A DNA stretch of 64,000 bases from JAVVHH01 sp964613945 (GCA_964613945.1 CAZTJC010000014.1:1-64000), one strand, 5' to 3'. Positions 19,435 to 28,696 are shown, counted from the stretch's first letter. The notes: generated from the letters alone by a model not told the origin. Translations and numbers: made by a program.

Positions 19435-20544
19435 TCATCGCACTCCTCGTGCCTGTGCGACGTTGAGCGCCCGATTGCTGAACAAAAGGTCCGACACGGT
19501 ACGGCCGAAGCCGTGCGACGGCTTTTCGACCAGTTGGTAGAGGATATGGGCGACCACGATCGCTCCGCCCGACATCGCCAGCAGCGAGGGAAGCGGGTAC
19601 GTGGTCGGCGCGCCTCCATCCCAAATCCACCATGTCACGAGCATGAACACGAAATGGTGGCTGAGATAGAGCGAGAAGGAGATCCGGCCGAGATATACCA
19701 TCGCCCGCGTCTTGAAGATGGCGGCGGCCCGGCCGGTGCTCAGCGCCAGGCCGTAGATGAGGGCGGCGCTGCCGAAGACCGACAGCGGCGCGAGGCGGGC
19801 AAAGCTCAGAGCGATCAGGAACCAGGCCAGCCCCAGGAACGCGATGACATCGGTCGATACGCTACTGCGCCCCCGGATCAGGAACATCCGTCCGAGCAGA
19901 ACGCCGGCGGGAAAGGTCAGGACCATTCGGAGAACGCCCACGTCGCTGTGATACCGCACTATCGTGTACAGCAGCAGCAGCGTGACGACCCCAATCAAGC
20001 AATTAATCTTGTTGTCGATCTTGCCTGCGAAGACGACAATCACCGGAAATGCCGCATAACCGACCATTTCGGCGCTGAGGCTCCATGAAGGGCCGTTCCA
20101 TTCACCCGAAAAGGACAGGCCGATCCTGTTGGTCAATGTCGCGGTCCGGATGAAGCCTTGCAGGCTATAGGCGTCGCCGAACCCGGGAATGGTTCGTACC
20201 CAAGCCACATATTCCGGCAGCATCGCGATCGTAACGGCGATTATCGCCAGGATGACGAGGTGAAGGGGATAGACGCGAAGCGCCCGCGCAATATAGAATC
20301 GGCCGATGGAATGAATCCCCAGCCGATCGAAGTCGCGATGATGCGCAAGGGTGAGGATGAACCCCGACAGCAGGAAGAACAGTTCAACGCCGTAGTTGCC
20401 GTTCGTAATGACCGGCATCGTGCCCTTGATGCCGAATGACTGAGCGATCGGGAGATGGTGGGCGAGCACCAGCATGGCGGCTGCGCCGCGAATTCCCGTC
20501 AGGCTCAAGATGGTGTCGTGACGCTGTGGCTGTCGATGTTCCAT
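19435..20544 (-). CDS. Acyltransferase family 3 membrane protein
   Basis: A 369-residue membrane acyltransferase. It starts with ILSLTGIRGAAAMLVLAHH carrying the family's catalytic His and the (G)xRG pattern, then ELFFLLSGFILTLAHH. NGPSWSLSAEMVGYAAFP and a C-terminal SFSLYLSHHFVFML block are also typical. About ten helices are present. It is the second such enzyme in the locus, so at least two distinct O-acyl decorations are likely. ATG 20544 matches the family's start; the open frame upstream to 20874 runs into the intergenic region and overlaps the next gene's start, so it was rejected. Confidence 0.84.
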   Translation of the reverse strand: MEHRQPQRHDTILSLTGIRGAAAMLVLAHHLPIAQSFGIKGTMPVITNGNYGVELFFLLSGFILTLAHHRDFDRLGIHSIGRFYIARALRVYPLHLVILAIIAVTIAMLPEYVAWVRTIPGFGDAYSLQGFIRTATLTNRIGLSFSGEWNGPSWSLSAEMVGYAAFPVIVVFAGKIDNKINCLIGVVTLLLLYTIVRYHSDVGVLRMVLTFPAGVLLGRMFLIRGRSSVSTDVIAFLGLAWFLIALSFARLAPLSVFGSAALIYGLALSTGRAAAIFKTRAMVYLGRISFSLYLSHHFVFMLVTWWIWDGGAPTTYPLPSLLAMSGGAIVVAHILYQLVEKPSHGFGRTVSDLLFSNRALNVAQARGVR

Positions 20545-20749
20545 GGTGCCCCCACCCGGTGTTTCTTCTCGCGAAGTCCCGATCACTAGCAGCTTCGGGT
20601 TTCGGAATCCATTATCGCTGAGATTAACAAGGACATCCTTGATAGGCTTGTCGAGGCGACGGTGTCGTGCCGGAACGACGCATCGCAGGCGGCAAATTGG
20701 CTTGCGGGATAGGGGATGATAGGCGCACCGCGTTGACGAGGAGAATGGC

Positions 20750-21574
20750 ATGAAATTGGTGTTGCTGGTCGGGCATACTCCGGAAGGAGATGTGCAGCAC
20801 CGATATGTCGCGACTAGGGTCGCCGAACGGTTCCCGACCGAATTGCAGGCCATCATCGTGGCGACTGGCATCAAGAAGACGTGGCGTCAGAAAGCCTTGG
20901 CATGGTGGAAGCGTTACACCGTGGGGCAGATCGGCTCACGCATCGCGATGCACGCGTGGCGCAAGACGGCGCGCTACGAGGCGGGCCGGCAGGACGCGAT
21001 GCGCGCGGTCCTGTTCCCCGCTGGGGAGACGGGCGAGATGCCGCGCCGTGACATCCTCAAATGGGTGCCATCCCATAATGGCGCGGCCTGTCTTGCGCTG
21101 CTCGATGCCATAAAGCCGGATGTCATTGCCGTTTACGGCACGCTGATCATCGGCAGGAAGGTGATTGCTAAAGCGCCCTACATCCTCAACATCCACACCG
21201 GCCTGTCGCCCTATTACCGCGGCTCGGACACGATTTTCTGGCCGCTTCACAATGGCGAGCCGGAGTGTGTCGGCGTCACTGTACATCGGCTCGAACCCGG
21301 TATCGATTCCGGGCCGATCCTTGCGACGGCGAAGCCGGCGATGACCGTCGACGATACCGAAGCGACGTTGTTCGCCAAGAGCGTCCGGCTCGGCGCCGAG
21401 CTGTTGTGCGAAGAGATCGTCAAAGAATATCGCGGCACATCGACCCCGGTCGTGCAGGACCTCGATCGGGGAAAGGAATACAAGTCGGTCGACCGAACGC
21501 TGGCCAGCGAGCGGCGGACCGCCAAGGCCCTGCGGCAGGGGCTGTTGCGGCGCATGGCTTCCGCAGATGAATAA
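20750..21574 (+). CDS. Formyltransferase-family protein (sugar N-formyltransferase-like)
   Basis: A 274-residue single-domain Formyl_trans_N protein. The active-site loop reads NIHTGLSPYYRGSDTIFWPL, matching the NxHxSLLPxYRG pattern with its catalytic Asn/His. The later Asp of the family appears in PGIDSGPIL. It lacks the C-terminal OB domain of methionyl-tRNA formyltransferase, so an amino-sugar formylation role in EPS synthesis fits better; this is inferred. The ATG at 20750 follows a GAGGAGAA ribosome site. The gene overlaps the polysaccharide deacetylase gene by eight bases; deacetylation followed by formylation of the same amino sugar is an attractive but unproven pairing. Confidence 0.8.
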   Translation: MKLVLLVGHTPEGDVQHRYVATRVAERFPTELQAIIVATGIKKTWRQKALAWWKRYTVGQIGSRIAMHAWRKTARYEAGRQDAMRAVLFPAGETGEMPRRDILKWVPSHNGAACLALLDAIKPDVIAVYGTLIIGRKVIAKAPYILNIHTGLSPYYRGSDTIFWPLHNGEPECVGVTVHRLEPGIDSGPILATAKPAMTVDDTEATLFAKSVRLGAELLCEEIVKEYRGTSTPVVQDLDRGKEYKSVDRTLASERRTAKALRQGLLRRMASADE

Positions 21575-22556
21575 TGTCCTGACGGCGTTCCTGTATCGTC
21601 TCGGCGTCTTAATCTTCTACCTGCGGCTTGATGGTTGTGTCAGGTGGCTGGGACGGGGAAGTGCGAAGGTGCTCCTCTATCACGACGTCGAGGAACGGGA
21701 GACCGATTACACGCGCGGTCTGGCATGCACGACGCCGCCATCCCGATTCCGCGACCATCTGGCATGGCTTTCACGCCATTATAACGTCACCAGTCTCGAG
21801 GCGCTGTTGTCAGGTGACGTCGCCGATCGCGCGGTCGTCATTACCTTCGATGATGGATACCATTCCGTCTACAGGAATGCTTATCCCCTGTTGCGGGTAT
21901 TCGGCATGCCGGCGGTCCTCTACCTGATATCGGACGCGGTCGACAACAAGGACATGGTCTGGGTCAACGAGATCAATCACGCCCTGCACATCCGCCCCGA
22001 TGAGACCAGGGCGATCTTGCACGATGTCTTGGGGGCGCCAGCGTCGGCCTCGGCCCCGGATCTGATATCCTTCTGTCGGACGAGGTATGATCCTGATGCG
22101 ATCGGTACGATCATATCCCGCATCCGCTCCACCCTCATCGGCAAAAGCGAGGCCTTTGCCGCCATGCCGCAGCTGTATGTGAGTTGGGACGAGGTCCGGG
22201 AAATGGGAGGCGGCGGCTTTTCGTTCGGCAACCACACCGTCACGCACCCCAATCTGGAGCGGCTCGACCAGACCCGCCAATATGCCGAGATCGCCGAGGC
22301 GCAACGGGCCATCACGCAAGAGATCGGGCCGATCTCGTCACTGGCCTATCCCTTCGGCCATCACGACCAACATACGGCGGAACTCGCCGGTCGGATCGGC
22401 GTGACCAGTATCGGCGAGGTCGGTGGCGAGAACCGCCGCTTGCGGTCGATGGCGATCGGCAGGACGCACCTCGACAACCAGTCGGTGGCTGGCCTGTTCG
22501 CGCGAATGGAGGTGGTCGAGCCGGTCAAGGCGAGACTGCGGGCGCTATTGCCCTGA
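21567..22556 (+). CDS. Polysaccharide deacetylase (NodB homology)
   Basis: A 329-residue CE4-type protein. The NodB domain shows VLLYHDVEE, the metal/catalytic TFDDGYHSV near residue 90 and the His pair in FGNHTVTHPNL near residue 222, with LAYPFGHHD as the later motif. An N-terminal hydrophobic stretch (about 5-20) could anchor it to the membrane. Members remove N- or O-acetyl groups from sugars. The substrate is probably an EPS intermediate. It is co-transcribed with the upstream formyltransferase gene (8-base overlap). Confidence 0.83.
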   Translation: MNNVLTAFLYRLGVLIFYLRLDGCVRWLGRGSAKVLLYHDVEERETDYTRGLACTTPPSRFRDHLAWLSRHYNVTSLEALLSGDVADRAVVITFDDGYHSVYRNAYPLLRVFGMPAVLYLISDAVDNKDMVWVNEINHALHIRPDETRAILHDVLGAPASASAPDLISFCRTRYDPDAIGTIISRIRSTLIGKSEAFAAMPQLYVSWDEVREMGGGGFSFGNHTVTHPNLERLDQTRQYAEIAEAQRAITQEIGPISSLAYPFGHHDQHTAELAGRIGVTSIGEVGGENRRLRSMAIGRTHLDNQSVAGLFARMEVVEPVKARLRALLP

Positions 22557-22766
22557 CCGAAACGGACAGGGGCAGGGCGGCAGGGCGGAAATCGCGTCAT
22601 AATGGGCCAGTGGACTGTCCCATTTGGCGGCCGATCGATGCGCGTATGTATCGCAATCTGCTGCGGCGTGGATTATCGCCAAGGCTTCTAACGCCGGCAC
22701 GCCGTCTCGCCTGCCGGAGTCCCGTCGGGCAGGCGATTGCCTGACAGCGCGTTGCGGAGTTCCAGC

Positions 22767-23783
22767 ATGTTCGACCCACCCCAATCCTCGGCCGGGCACA
22801 AGGCTGCATCGGCGGTGACGACGGGCGTCTGTTGCGTCGAGTTCGGCCGGCTCGAGGAGCAGACTATCCTGATGGTGCGATCCCTGCGCGCCTTTGGCGG
22901 TGCGCTGGCGGACATGCCGGTGATCGCGGTCGTCGGCCGCTCCGGAGCGGCGCTGCGCGCTTCGACGCGGCGCGAGCTGGACAGGCTCGGGGTCCGCATC
23001 GTCTGCGCGGCCGCCGGTACCAACCCGGCCAGCTGGCTGAACTATGGGAACAAGGCAGCCGCGGTGGTGACCGCGGAGGCCCTGGCCGACACCGACCAGA
23101 TCACCTGGCTCGACAGCGACATGGTGTTCATGGGCGATCCTGCCGGGATCGTCCTGGCCGACGGCGAGGATCTGGCGATCGCGCCGATCGACAATCCGCC
23201 TGCGGTTTACCCCGACGAGGATGCCCATGCCGGATATTGGCGACGGGTATGTTCCCTGCTGGGGACAAGCTTCGACGATGTGCCGTGGGTGGATTTTAAC
23301 GGCAAGACGTTCAGGCTGAACTGCAATTCGGGGGTCTTCACCTGGCGTCGGGGGTCGGGCTTCGCCGAACGCTACAACCGGGCCTTCGCTCGCCTGCTCG
23401 GCTCGCGGCTGGCGCAGAAGACGGGGGAATTCTTTACGATCGATCAGGTGATCCTGACCCCCCTGGCCCAAGGCCTGACATGGAAGATGATCACCATGCA
23501 GGATCACGCCTTCTCGCCCAGCGCCTTCTTCGCCTATGGCACGGTGCCCGCGCTCGACGGCGTCCGCATCCTGCACTATTCAACGGCGTTCGACGGGCCG
23601 TTTCGATCCGACATCGAGCGGCGTATCGCCGACGCCAATCCGGCATTTTTCCAGTGGCTCAAAGTGCAGCGGATCGAAAGCGACCCGGCGTCGTGGGGCG
23701 CCCGCGCGCTGGCCAAGGCGCTGAAGACATATCGCGGATTACGCTACCGCGCATTTGCGCGACTGGTCGACCGGGTCGACTAG
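22767..23783 (+). CDS. Putative GT-A-fold sugar transferase, family not identified
   Basis: A 338-residue soluble protein of uncertain family. The only clear signature is a GT-A-like DxD in ITWLDSDMVFMGDP near residue 120, preceded by a Rossmann-like segment (MPVIAVVGRSG). WVDFNGKTFRLNCNSGVFTW and ILHYSTAFDGPF resemble the substrate-side regions of GT8-like nucleotide-sugar transferases. ATG 22767 has GGAG eight bases upstream; a TTG ten codons earlier is a weaker option. It lies alone between the deacetylase and the convergent FkbM gene. Function as an EPS glycosyltransferase is inferred from fold-like motifs and context. Confidence 0.6.
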   Translation: MFDPPQSSAGHKAASAVTTGVCCVEFGRLEEQTILMVRSLRAFGGALADMPVIAVVGRSGAALRASTRRELDRLGVRIVCAAAGTNPASWLNYGNKAAAVVTAEALADTDQITWLDSDMVFMGDPAGIVLADGEDLAIAPIDNPPAVYPDEDAHAGYWRRVCSLLGTSFDDVPWVDFNGKTFRLNCNSGVFTWRRGSGFAERYNRAFARLLGSRLAQKTGEFFTIDQVILTPLAQGLTWKMITMQDHAFSPSAFFAYGTVPALDGVRILHYSTAFDGPFRSDIERRIADANPAFFQWLKVQRIESDPASWGARALAKALKTYRGLRYRAFARLVDRVD

Positions 23784-23814
23784 CGCGCCTTTCCCGTTTC
23801 CGCGACGGTCTTGT

Positions 23815-24528
23815 TCAGAAGACGAATTTGGACGGCCGCAGCGGCGAGTCCATGCGGGTGAACAGCATGTCGATCTGTGCAAGGTCGTCGCCGGTCGGTC
23901 GGGTCAGCCCCGAAATGTCGTAGGGATGGAAGCCCCGTTCGTTCATGAACGACAGCACCTCGAGCATGGTCGGCGCGCCCTCGTTATAGGGGAGGACGGC
24001 GACTTCGAGCTGCACCAGATCGGCGCAGCGCAAGGTTGCCTCGCCGCCAGCCAGGATCTGCAGTTCCGCGCCCTGCACGTCGATTTTGAGGAACAACGGG
24101 CCGGCCATGTCCGTGGCGACGTTGTCGAGCGTATCGCTGACCAAGGTATCGCTTCTGCGCGCGGCATTGCTGCGTTCGGGCAGCAAAGATGATCCCGTCT
24201 CCATCTCGTAGAAGGTGACGCTTTCCCCCGCCCGGCCGGTCAGGACCGCCGAGACGTATCGCACATCCTCAAGGTCACGGCAGGTCTGCTGCAGGATCGC
24301 GCCGCGCCGCGGCTGTGCCTCGACCATTAAGGTCGGCACTGAACCGAAGACGCGGTGGACCATCCTGGTCCAGTCGCCGTGGTAGGCGCCAATGTCGATC
24401 ACGGCCCGCGGCTGGTAGCCCTTCAGCTTGAGACGTCGATAGGCCGCTTCCTCCAACGGCACCTGCGGCGCGATGCCAAGAGCCGATTTGGCCAATTGTC
24501 TGGTCGAAGTCAGAAGCGTACGAAACAT
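23815..24528 (-). CDS. FkbM-family methyltransferase
   Basis: A 237-residue SAM-dependent methyltransferase of the FkbM type. The AdoMet motif reads VIDIGAYHGDWTRMV (about residues 41-55), followed by VEAQPRR, and the family's FLKIDVQGAELQILAGGE near residue 140. These proteins O-methylate sugars or polyketides, so methylation of an EPS sugar is likely. ATG 24528 has an ideal AGGAGA ribosome site; the frame extends to 24684 without family similarity. It is downstream of the polymerase-like gene in the same direction, with a 171-base gap. Confidence 0.85.
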   Translation of the reverse strand: MFRTLLTSTRQLAKSALGIAPQVPLEEAAYRRLKLKGYQPRAVIDIGAYHGDWTRMVHRVFGSVPTLMVEAQPRRGAILQQTCRDLEDVRYVSAVLTGRAGESVTFYEMETGSSLLPERSNAARRSDTLVSDTLDNVATDMAGPLFLKIDVQGAELQILAGGEATLRCADLVQLEVAVLPYNEGAPTMLEVLSFMNERGFHPYDISGLTRPTGDDLAQIDMLFTRMDSPLRPSKFVF

Positions 24529-24699
24529 GGCTATTCTCCTCGCGCCTCCCCGGCCCAGAAGCAACCCTTTGAGTCCGATGGCTGCCGTGGGAGAAGGTGG
24601 TTGTCTCAGCGTTATGGGATGGGCGGCGGGGTGAAATATTTGACCCTGCGCATTGTCATTCCGGTTGCCGCAGCAGAACCTCACGGACAGGCTGCGGAT

Positions 24700-26022
24700 C
24701 TATTGGGGCGCCGGCTCGAACAGCGGCTCTGGCAAGCGCGGCCGTCGGCGGACTGCACTCCGCATGCCGAGCCCCATGATGAAGCCCAACGAGATACCGA
24801 GCAGATACTGCGTATATTCGAGAACGAAGATCCATTCGAAGAAATTGTGCATCGCAACGGTCAGAAGGACGACCACCGGACCAAGCGCCAGTTCGCGGTC
24901 AGGCGAGACCGGCTTGCTCCATGCCGCGCGCAGGCCGGCCAGTACGGCCGTGACATAGAAGAGGATGAAGGAGATCAGGCCGAACCATCCGGTCTCGGCC
25001 GCGATCAGCAGATAGGCATTGTGGACGTTGGCGGAGCGGGATCCGGACGTCCAGACCACGCCGGCGCGGGCCGAATACCCCTTGGTGTTGGCGGTGACCA
25101 CATATTCGTTGGCGCCGACGCCGAACGGATGGTCGGTCCACATCGCCCTGGCCGCCCGCTCGAAGGCGGCCCGTTCGTCATATGTGCCTTCCAGGCTCGA
25201 CTTTGCGAACCGGTTCTGCAGCGTGAGATAGGCCACGGGGGCGATCACGAGCATCAGCGCGGCCCCTGCTCCGACGATGCGCATCTTCTTGGCGGTTGGC
25301 CGGCGCAGCAGCGAGAGCAGGACCAGCAGGACGATGCCCGCGGCGGCAAAGCCGAGTGTGCCGCGAGACGCGGTTAGCGCGATCGTGATCAGCGCCGCGC
25401 CGACACCCGCTTTCAGAATCGCGGCTTTGTCGCCGGTCAGCATCAGCGCCAGCGGCATCAGCAGCGCAAAATGAGTCATCATGCCAAGCAGATTCTGATG
25501 CCCCATGGTGCCCGGGGCCTGGGCGATGCCTTGGCCGAAATGCTGATAGACGGAAAATCCCGCCTGGAAGATGATGCCGTAGCACAGGCCATAGACGATA
25601 TGGCGCGGGGCATCAGAATCGACAGAGATCCTGGCAACGGCGGCCGCGACCAGAAACACGCGCACTAGCTGCCACGCGTACATAAAGGATGCGAACGGCA
25701 GATCGGACACGAACATCGATGCGAGGACCGCGGCGATGTACAATCCCAGCATGACCAGCACGCCATAGCGTATCGGTCGCTTCGGCGTGCTGAGCAGCAG
25801 CCCCAGGGCTAGCAGGTCCGGCAGGGCGACGAGGATGCCCTTCACATAGCCTGACCAATAGGCCCAGGACACCAGCGAAACGGACAGATGCGCCCAGCCG
25901 TAGACGAAGGGCGATGCACCGAGCAGCACCCATACGACCCGCCGAGTGTTCGCATTGGCCTTTATCGCAGCCGCGAGCACGGGAATACTGAGGAAGAACA
26001 GCAGCAGGCCGATATAACGCAT
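24700..26022 (-). CDS. O-antigen ligase / Wzy-type polymerase family membrane protein
   Basis: A 440-residue protein with about 11-12 transmembrane helices. The large periplasmic loop lies in the C-terminal half, and the Wzy_C block contains ASRGTLGFAAAG followed by HPFGVGANEYVV and SANVHNAYLLIAAETGWFGL, with the conserved R and H residues of this superfamily. It is probably the EPS polymerase (Wzy), but ligases share the fold. It is the first of two polymerase/ligase-like proteins in the locus (the other is at 31260). Confidence 0.83.
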   Translation of the reverse strand: MRYIGLLLFFLSIPVLAAAIKANANTRRVVWVLLGASPFVYGWAHLSVSLVSWAYWSGYVKGILVALPDLLALGLLLSTPKRPIRYGVLVMLGLYIAAVLASMFVSDLPFASFMYAWQLVRVFLVAAAVARISVDSDAPRHIVYGLCYGIIFQAGFSVYQHFGQGIAQAPGTMGHQNLLGMMTHFALLMPLALMLTGDKAAILKAGVGAALITIALTASRGTLGFAAAGIVLLVLLSLLRRPTAKKMRIVGAGAALMLVIAPVAYLTLQNRFAKSSLEGTYDERAAFERAARAMWTDHPFGVGANEYVVTANTKGYSARAGVVWTSGSRSANVHNAYLLIAAETGWFGLISFILFYVTAVLAGLRAAWSKPVSPDRELALGPVVVLLTVAMHNFFEWIFVLEYTQYLLGISLGFIMGLGMRSAVRRRPRLPEPLFEPAPQ

Positions 26023-26112
26023 CAGGCGGTCCTAGACAGGTAATGGAGATGCGGCCGCTGCGCGCCGCAAGTGCCGTGAAGACGAACCACCGGGCGCGTC
26101 ATGCGTGAAGGA

Positions 26113-27168
26113 TTATCGGATCAGGTCCAGTTTCTCCAGCACGTTGATGTCGGAGGGGTCAACTTCATGCGCCTGGGCGGTGATGAACGGCAGCGTCGCA
26201 TGGCCGGTCGTGATCAGCGACCATTGCGCGACGCCACAGCCGAAAATGATCGGGCCGTCCGGCAAGCCCTGTGCCTGCAACTGCGAGCGGGTCAGGGTCT
26301 CCAGCTGCGGCGGCCGCACCGAGAGGTAGATCACCGTCTGCTGCATGTCGTGCATGGCCCGGACCGCCTGCACTGCACCCTCGTTCGTGGTAACGTCGGC
26401 GAACCGGGGGGCGAAGTGGCTCGAGCCGCGCTCGAACAGAAAGCCGTCGACGCTCACCAGGAAAACCCGGCGACGTTCGAGTTCCTTCCGCCATTCGTGG
26501 ATCGTTCCCCAATCTTCGTAGCGCTCGACCTTCTTCACACGGAACGAGGCGCCGTTGAGGATCATGTAGGCGATGATCTCGGAGATGTACAATTCGCCGC
26601 TGCCGGTGCGCGCCGGACCTTGCAGTTCGTCATAGGCGGCAACGAATTCGCCGGCGTCCTGGAAAAAGTATCCGCCAACGCTGAACAGGTCGGATATCAC
26701 CTGCTTTTCGCGAATGTTGACAAGGATGCCGTCCTGATCGACCAGCGTGTAGCTCTTGTTGCGCGCGTTGATCAGGTCGAAGTCGTGCAGCGAGGCGACG
26801 CTGACGTAATTGTAGCTCTCGTCGAGATGATCGATGGCGAAATGGTTGTCGCTGTCTTTGACCAGAACGGGGCCGGTGATGCCGTGACGCTTGATCGTCT
26901 CCGCCACCGTTTCCGACTGGCTGCGCGTCGGCTGATCCAGAATGACGCAATCGACCGGACCGCCAAATGCGGATTGCAGACCGGCAAGGGCGTCATATTT
27001 GACGACATGTTCGCGAAGGATGGTGAACACGAAGCAGTCGAGCGGCAGATTGAGGCCGGCCACCGCCCGCACGACCATCGGGACGCCATCATGGTCCGGC
27101 AGCATCCATTTCGGCGGCATGTCGGGAAAGCGCGACGACGAGCCGGCACAAGGGACAATCACACGCAT
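26113..27168 (-). CDS. NTP-transferase fused to a degenerate HAD-like domain
   Basis: A 351-residue protein with two domains. Residues 1-235 form a nucleotidyltransferase: MRVIVPCAGSSSRFP (G-x-G/S-x-R loop), PKWMLPDHDG (Lys), VLVKDSDNHF (metal Asp) and GGYFFQDAGEF. Residues about 240-351 look HAD-like, with LVSVDGFLFERG as motif I and IYLSVRPPQ as motif II. The first, nucleophilic Asp of the HAD signature is Ser here, so this domain may be inactive. It is the last gene of a three-gene set with a kinase-like and a HAD phosphatase gene. It would activate a small phosphorylated compound as an NDP derivative for transfer to the polymer; the compound is unknown. Confidence 0.72.
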   Translation of the reverse strand: MRVIVPCAGSSSRFPDMPPKWMLPDHDGVPMVVRAVAGLNLPLDCFVFTILREHVVKYDALAGLQSAFGGPVDCVILDQPTRSQSETVAETIKRHGITGPVLVKDSDNHFAIDHLDESYNYVSVASLHDFDLINARNKSYTLVDQDGILVNIREKQVISDLFSVGGYFFQDAGEFVAAYDELQGPARTGSGELYISEIIAYMILNGASFRVKKVERYEDWGTIHEWRKELERRRVFLVSVDGFLFERGSSHFAPRFADVTTNEGAVQAVRAMHDMQQTVIYLSVRPPQLETLTRSQLQAQGLPDGPIIFGCGVAQWSLITTGHATLPFITAQAHEVDPSDINVLEKLDLIR

Positions 27169-27176
27169 GCTGGACC

Positions 27177-28091
27177 TCAGAAAAATGATTGGGCGGAGCG
27201 CGAGAATTCCTGCACCCGCGCCGTGACGAACTGTACGTCATTCTCGCTTCGCGCGTAGGGGAGGATGCGGGCAAAGGTAAGCGCCAGCAGCAGATAGTGC
27301 CAGTTGGCATAGCCCGGTACCAGCTCGCAGGCCGAGCGGTGCCAGCGGTTCCTCAGCCAGTGGACCACGCCGCTCGAAATGGGTTTGCGCCGGTGCAGGT
27401 ACCAGCGGCCTTCGCATTCCTGGAACAGTTTGGCCCAGTCGAACCAGTAATGATCGACCGGCGATTGGATCGGATCGATCAGCCACAATTTATGCTCGGC
27501 GCCGACGAGGATGTTCTCGAAGGTCAGGTCACCGTGGCATACCGTCGCGTGCGGTGCGACCGACGACAAATCCGCCGCCTGTATCATCTCGCGCAGCGGC
27601 TCGAGCAGGGCGGTGAAGCCGCCCGATGTCCGCACGTCGATTTCGGCCAGCTTCAGCAGCAGGGGCTGCACCGTTGGCGCGGTCTTGGCCGGTAGGGCGC
27701 ATTCGGAAAGGCGCCGGATGAGCTGCTCGATCGATGCGGCAAAGCGCTCGACATCGCCGAAGGAGACGGTGGCCAGAAACGTATTGGCGTCCCGCGACGG
27801 CACGAATTCCATGTCGAAGTAATACAGGCCGTCGATCTCGCCCTCCGCCAGGATCTCGGGGACTTTGGCCGCGCCGACGAGCTGTTCGCGCAACCAGCGC
27901 TGGCGGGCGGATTGCACCCGCATGGGGTCATTGTTGGCACTGGTCATCGCCGCCTTGCGGACGAACTGGCCCCCCCCCGGATTGCGCAGGAGCGCGATCG
28001 CCGCTCCGGAGAAGCCCGCCAGGGGGATCACCTGCCGGAACGACGAGAAGCCGGGATGGATGGCGAGCGCTTCGCCGTGGATCTGGCTCAT
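27177..28091 (-). CDS. APH/choline-kinase-like phosphotransferase
   Basis: A 304-residue protein of the aminoglycoside-phosphotransferase/choline-kinase fold. The catalytic loop is VCHGDLTFENILV (HGDxxxxN, about residues 190-202), and the metal-binding Asp appears in LWLIDPIQS about 15 residues on. An N-lobe Lys candidate lies in QFVRKAAM. It lacks aminoglycoside-specific features. Between a HAD phosphatase and a nucleotidyltransferase it most likely phosphorylates a small alcohol or sugar that is then NDP-activated, like LicA in the LicA-LicC phosphocholine pathway; substrate is not known. It sits 8 bases upstream of the nucleotidyltransferase gene and overlaps the HAD gene by 4 bases. Confidence 0.75.
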   Translation of the reverse strand: MSQIHGEALAIHPGFSSFRQVIPLAGFSGAAIALLRNPGGGQFVRKAAMTSANNDPMRVQSARQRWLREQLVGAAKVPEILAEGEIDGLYYFDMEFVPSRDANTFLATVSFGDVERFAASIEQLIRRLSECALPAKTAPTVQPLLLKLAEIDVRTSGGFTALLEPLREMIQAADLSSVAPHATVCHGDLTFENILVGAEHKLWLIDPIQSPVDHYWFDWAKLFQECEGRWYLHRRKPISSGVVHWLRNRWHRSACELVPGYANWHYLLLALTFARILPYARSENDVQFVTARVQEFSRSAQSFF

Positions 28092-28696
28092 GCGGCGAAC
28101 GGCAGATCGGCGACGTCGAACGCGGTCATGCCCGAGGCGCGGGCCGAGATCAGGCCGGCGGGCGTGTCCTCCAGCACAGCACAGCGCGCCGGCGCAATGT
28201 TCATCAGCGTTGCGGCAAGACGATAGGGCTCGGGGTCGGGCTTGCCGTTTGCGACGTCGTCACCGGTCACGATCACCTCGAAACGCTCGGACCATCCCAG
28301 GGCCTCCAGGATGGCGCTGACGCCGTGGCGGTTGCCCGAGCTGACCAGGGCGCACCGCACCTGTCCGGTGGCCGTGTCGAGAATGTCCGCGGCCGGCAGG
28401 CGTTGCGGCTGCCGCGTCGCCAGTATGTCGGCGAATGCGGCCTTCTTGTCGTCATGCAGGCGGCGCAGGTCGAAGCGTGCCGGATCACCGCCGGCCGCCG
28501 TGACGAAACTGCCGATCACCTCGCTGGCCGGAGGACCGACCAGTGCGATATACTCCGCCCAAGCCAGTTGCAGGCCATGGTCCTGCAGCACCTGCTTATA
28601 GGCTTCGTAATGGAGCGACATGGTGTCGACCAGCGTACCGTCCAGATCGAATAAGATGGCATCGAAAGCATCGATCAAGCGGCTCGCACTGAACAT
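28088..28696 (-). CDS. HAD-family phosphatase (subfamily IA)
   Basis: A 202-residue HAD-IA hydrolase with intact motifs: FDLDGTLVDT (motif I, both Asp), LVSSGNRHG (motif II), GKPDPEPYRLAA (motif III Lys) and AVLEDTPAG (motif IV). The cap is small and helical, between motifs I and II. It resembles beta-phosphoglucomutase/phosphatase-type enzymes. First gene of the leftward three-gene module, overlapping the phosphotransferase gene (ATGA). It could dephosphorylate or isomerise the precursor that the neighbours activate. The phosphatase here is intact, in contrast to the degenerate HAD-like tail of the nucleotidyltransferase. Confidence 0.83.
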   Translation of the reverse strand: MFSASRLIDAFDAILFDLDGTLVDTMSLHYEAYKQVLQDHGLQLAWAEYIALVGPPASEVIGSFVTAAGGDPARFDLRRLHDDKKAAFADILATRQPQRLPAADILDTATGQVRCALVSSGNRHGVSAILEALGWSERFEVIVTGDDVANGKPDPEPYRLAATLMNIAPARCAVLEDTPAGLISARASGMTAFDVADLPFAA

